A DNA stretch of 8,565 bases from UBA7328 sp002471345 (lineage in GTDB: Bacteria; Bacteroidota; Bacteroidia; Chitinophagales; Saprospiraceae), in NCBI GenBank assembly GCA_964011275.1, contig CAXGOB010000128.1:1-8565 (forward strand), given 5' to 3'. How positions within the stretch are numbered: the stretch's first letter is position 1; the number at the start of each line of letters is the position of its first letter. Below, piece after piece: positions 6,848 through 8,565 of the stretch. Below the pieces are notes generated by a model that was not told the DNA's origin, did not search any database, and saw only the letters and a list, made by a program, of their open reading frames with translations. A program made the position numbers and the translations under genes.

Positions 6848-7702
6848 TGCTGCTAAGTATCCGCCTTTTGCCACACTATAGTCAAGGCAGCAGACATTAC
6901 CCCGATAAAGGTTCGGATGACCTTGTAGCCAGTAATGACCGAAAAACACAGGTTTCTCATCTTCCTGATAATACTGAGAAGAAGGCTCACTTACAGGATC
7001 ATCTGTTAACTTATCATTCATCTCTATGACGCTAATCTCCTGGTAATTCGTCTTTCTCTGGTCCAGCCACCATTTGATACGAATGTGGCTGCGTTTGTGA
7101 CCATCTTTGTCAAAGAAGAATTGGCCTTCAGGCATCTTTAGCTCTCTTCCTTTCAGAGTAGTGTCTACAGGCTCATACCATTCGCTCTGCTTATTTGCGG
7201 ACTCTATGATGCTTTGGTCATCCAGCTTATTGTTCGGTAGCCGGGATTGTAATGGTTTGATACATGATTCCTCCCAACAAGCATGCACTGCTCTTATGTT
7301 TTCATCCTCATACCACAAGGGCAGGGTCTTGAACCACCGAATCATTTCATCGTATCCCTCTTGATTGCCCAAATATTGAAGTAAGGTCTGATGATGTTGA
7401 TTGTAATTCTTGATCAAGTGAGGACGCAGATATTCTCCCTCACTCCATGTATTGAATAGTATTGCATTGTACTCATGATTCCCCATAAGAGCCACTGCAC
7501 TTTCATTTTCTACTATAGCCCGTACCATATCCACAGTCTCTTTTATCTTGGGTCCACGGTCAATATAATCACCTACAAAAAGGGCACGGCGACCATCTCC
7601 ATGTTGGAAGTGTCCTGCTCCATCCTCATATCCGAGCTTAGTTAGTAGCTTTTTCAGATGATCTGCATGACCATGTATATCCCCTATAATATCATATTTC
7701 AT
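6794..7702 (-). CDS. Calcineurin-like metallophosphoesterase (Ser/Thr phosphatase or Ap4A-hydrolase type), 302 aa
   Basis: Predicted cytoplasmic two-metal phosphoesterase. All core motifs are present: GDIHGH at 7-12 (D8, H10), GDYIDRG at 44-50 (D45, D48, R49), GNHE at 74-77, H140 (AVHACWEE) and H256 (FFGHYW). The active site therefore looks complete. The CCLDYSVAKGGYLAAYRYDG tail resembles PrpE and symmetrical diadenosine-tetraphosphatase relatives, in which the C-terminal end is also conserved. The substrate (phosphoprotein, Ap4A, capped RNA or another nucleotide) cannot be decided from sequence. It is the last gene of a minus-strand string with three small genes; the gap to the preceding 48-aa gene is 29 bp, so co-transcription is likely. 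Its 3' end lies in repeat copy B. ATG 7702 puts GDIHG at the usual distance from the N-terminus. Confidence 0.88.
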   Translation of the reverse strand: MKYDIIGDIHGHADHLKKLLTKLGYEDGAGHFQHGDGRRALFVGDYIDRGPKIKETVDMVRAIVENESAVALMGNHEYNAILFNTWSEGEYLRPHLIKNYNQHHQTLLQYLGNQEGYDEMIRWFKTLPLWYEDENIRAVHACWEESCIKPLQSRLPNNKLDDQSIIESANKQSEWYEPVDTTLKGRELKMPEGQFFFDKDGHKRSHIRIKWWLDQRKTNYQEISVIEMNDKLTDDPVSEPSSQYYQEDEKPVFFGHYWLQGHPNLYRGNVCCLDYSVAKGGYLAAYRYDGESILSNSKLVFV

Positions 7703-7731
7703 TCAGCACAATTTAAGCCTATAATTAAGAT

Positions 7732-7878
7732 TCACAATTCTAATTCATTGATCATTTCTTCGGCAAGAGATTCAGAAATCTCCTCTAGAAAAGCAATATG
7801 TGTAATGGCCTCCTCTTTTGTGATTTCATTTCTCATCAACATGATGATGATCTCTTCACTCGTCTCTATAACTTCCAT
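7732..7878 (-). CDS. Small acidic protein, 48 aa
   Basis: Not recognised. The product starts MEVIETSEEIIIMLMRN and continues with a helical, strongly acidic stretch ending ELEL. It has no cysteine, and no true membrane segment despite IIIMLM. ATG 7878 lies two bases after the TAG of the 80-aa gene (TAG-GT-ATG), an arrangement typical of translational coupling, and the phosphoesterase starts 29 bp downstream. The spacing is the main support for a real gene. The frame stays open for about 24 codons upstream but contains no start codon there. It could be a partner or regulator of either neighbour; this is inference. Confidence 0.55.
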   Translation of the reverse strand: MEVIETSEEIIIMLMRNEITKEEAITHIAFLEEISESLAEEMINELEL

Positions 7879-7880
7879 AC

Positions 7881-8123
7881 CTAATTGTTTAAGACAGTTT
7901 TCTGGCTCACGGGTATGGCATTTAGCATTTGCTTCATAGCCACTTTAGTCATCCTGTTTCCACAATTACCACATAGGACCAAAAGCTCATCAGCTTCAAG
8001 GACACATATAGATTCAGACATGGTGATCATGTCATTCTTCATATACTCTATATGGTGATTAATACTGATATAAGGATTGCCATGGGGAATGGAGCTGTTG
8101 CACTTGTCACATGTTCTATTCAT
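7881..8123 (-). CDS. Small zinc-ribbon-like protein, 80 aa
   Basis: The product begins MNRTCDKCNSSIPHGNPYIS and carries two CxxC knuckles, C5/C8 and C51/C54 (CGNCGNRMTK), spaced as in a zinc ribbon, so it probably binds one Zn ion. No catalytic motif is seen. The function is unknown; such small zinc proteins often bind nucleic acid or a protein partner. Its ATG overlaps the stop of the preceding 47-aa frame by 8 bp (ATGAATAG), and its own stop is two bases before the next ATG, suggesting a coupled translation unit. The paired cysteines and conserved-looking termini make it a confident gene. Confidence 0.75.
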   Translation of the reverse strand: MNRTCDKCNSSIPHGNPYISINHHIEYMKNDMITMSESICVLEADELLVLCGNCGNRMTKVAMKQMLNAIPVSQKTVLNN

Positions 8124-8259
8124 TGTTTTCTTTTTTGATTATATCTTCAATATGAGCAGTTTCATGCAGCAGATCTGCACGATATATTAACTGTATAACA
8201 GTACATCTAAAAATGGATGATGGAAATGCTTTATTATTGTAATTATTCCGTCGTTCCAT
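8116..8259 (-). CDS. Small hypothetical protein, 47 aa
   Basis: Not recognised. From ATG 8259 the product starts MERRNNYNNKAFPSSIF and ends with a charged helix (RADLLHETAHIEDIIKKEN). A TTG at 8325 would give 69 residues, but the extra part is low-complexity and AT-rich, so the ATG is preferred. Its stop codon lies inside the first codons of the 80-aa zinc protein gene, which suggests coupling. It may be a true leader gene of the operon or only an upstream open frame; codon evidence is limited by its length. Confidence 0.42.
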   Translation of the reverse strand: MERRNNYNNKAFPSSIFRCTVIQLIYRADLLHETAHIEDIIKKENNE

Positions 8260-8565
8260 TGTATAATACTGGTGGACCAAACCGAAGTGGTTATTTTTTT
8301 GTTTTATTTGAACAGTAAGGAGCAATAACTAGTCTCTAAAGGCACTATTACAACTTTTTAAATAAGCCTTTTTAAGACGTTTTAATTATTCTGTTAACAC
8401 ATTTAATAAATCAAATAAAAGTCTCTTATAATGGCTTAAAATAGCCTTAAAAGCGATTATTTTGATCATATTTAGTGGTCATTAATATTGAGAGGGGGTA
8501 TACTTCCATAATTAGATGATTTTAAGCTTCATTTCTTGATTAATTTAAAGGCAAATTATCTAATT
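8260..8565. other. Gene-free AT-rich region upstream of the small-gene/phosphoesterase operon
   Basis: All three minus-strand frames entering from the right edge meet a stop within about 25 bases, and no plus-strand frame of useful length exists, so this 306-bp stretch is noncoding. It should contain the promoter of the minus-strand operon, although no exact TAnnTTTG box was found. A possible long-range stem is formed by TAAGCC (8363-8368) with GGCTTA (8433-8438), enclosing TAAGAC (8373-8378) with GTCTCTTA (8421-8428, one 2-base bulge). A smaller GGCT/AGCC repeat lies at 8433-8446. Their significance is uncertain. Confidence 0.5.

Noticed and set aside
7879..7950. A single longer gene joining the 80-aa and 48-aa products by frameshift
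   Set aside because: The 48-aa frame is open for about 24 codons upstream, but the 80-aa protein has a natural-looking end and the TAG-GT-ATG junction is typical of coupled genes. No slippery run lies at the overlap.
1..8565. CRISPR array, tRNA or rRNA genes
   Set aside because: No regularly spaced repeats, cloverleaf-like sequence or rRNA signature were noticed; the Cas4-like domain belongs to a DUF2779 protein, not to a cas operon.

Overview
This 8.6 kb window looks like an accessory, defence-type region of an AT-rich bacterium, most likely a member of the Bacteroidota. The basis is the AT-rich DNA, the lack of clear Shine-Dalgarno sequences before most starts, the Bacteroidota-like N-terminus of the WYL regulator (MATNKQAIIRYRVIDRCLRN), and the style of the type I methylase. 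No rRNA, tRNA, CRISPR array, integrase or transposase was seen.

Left part (1-2977, minus strand): a type I restriction-modification locus read right to left, hsdM then hsdS. The hsdS gene runs off the left edge, and any hsdR must lie outside the window. The hsdM coding frame starts at 2977 but is broken by an in-frame TAA at 2798-2800 (codon 60). Family-like sequence continues in the same frame on both sides. The 744-aa remainder, opening at an ATG 9 bases past the stop, keeps all catalytic motifs. The gene is either a point-mutation pseudogene or a split methylase kept alive by re-initiation.

Centre (3260-6381): a divergent pair. On the minus strand is a 655-aa DUF2779-type protein that reads as a Cas4/RecB-like PD-(D/E)XK nuclease with four candidate Fe-S cysteines, followed by a DnaQ-like (DEDD) exonuclease fold. 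On the plus strand is a WYL-domain transcriptional regulator. The 206-bp space between them ends in a tandem 11-bp repeat and an inverted repeat just before the regulator's ATG, which is a candidate operator. A two-fold nuclease beside a WYL switch is the most defence-like module here.

Right part (6309-8259): a minus-strand gene string of three very small proteins (47, 80 and 48 aa, with overlapping or nearly abutting ends) followed by a 302-aa calcineurin-type phosphoesterase. Between this phosphoesterase and the WYL gene is an unusual structure: a 123-bp segment holding the convergent 3' ends of both genes is present twice (about 86% identical, no gaps), 416 bp apart. The two copies flank a 293-bp insert encoding an 84-aa orphan protein. 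The last 306 bases carry no gene.
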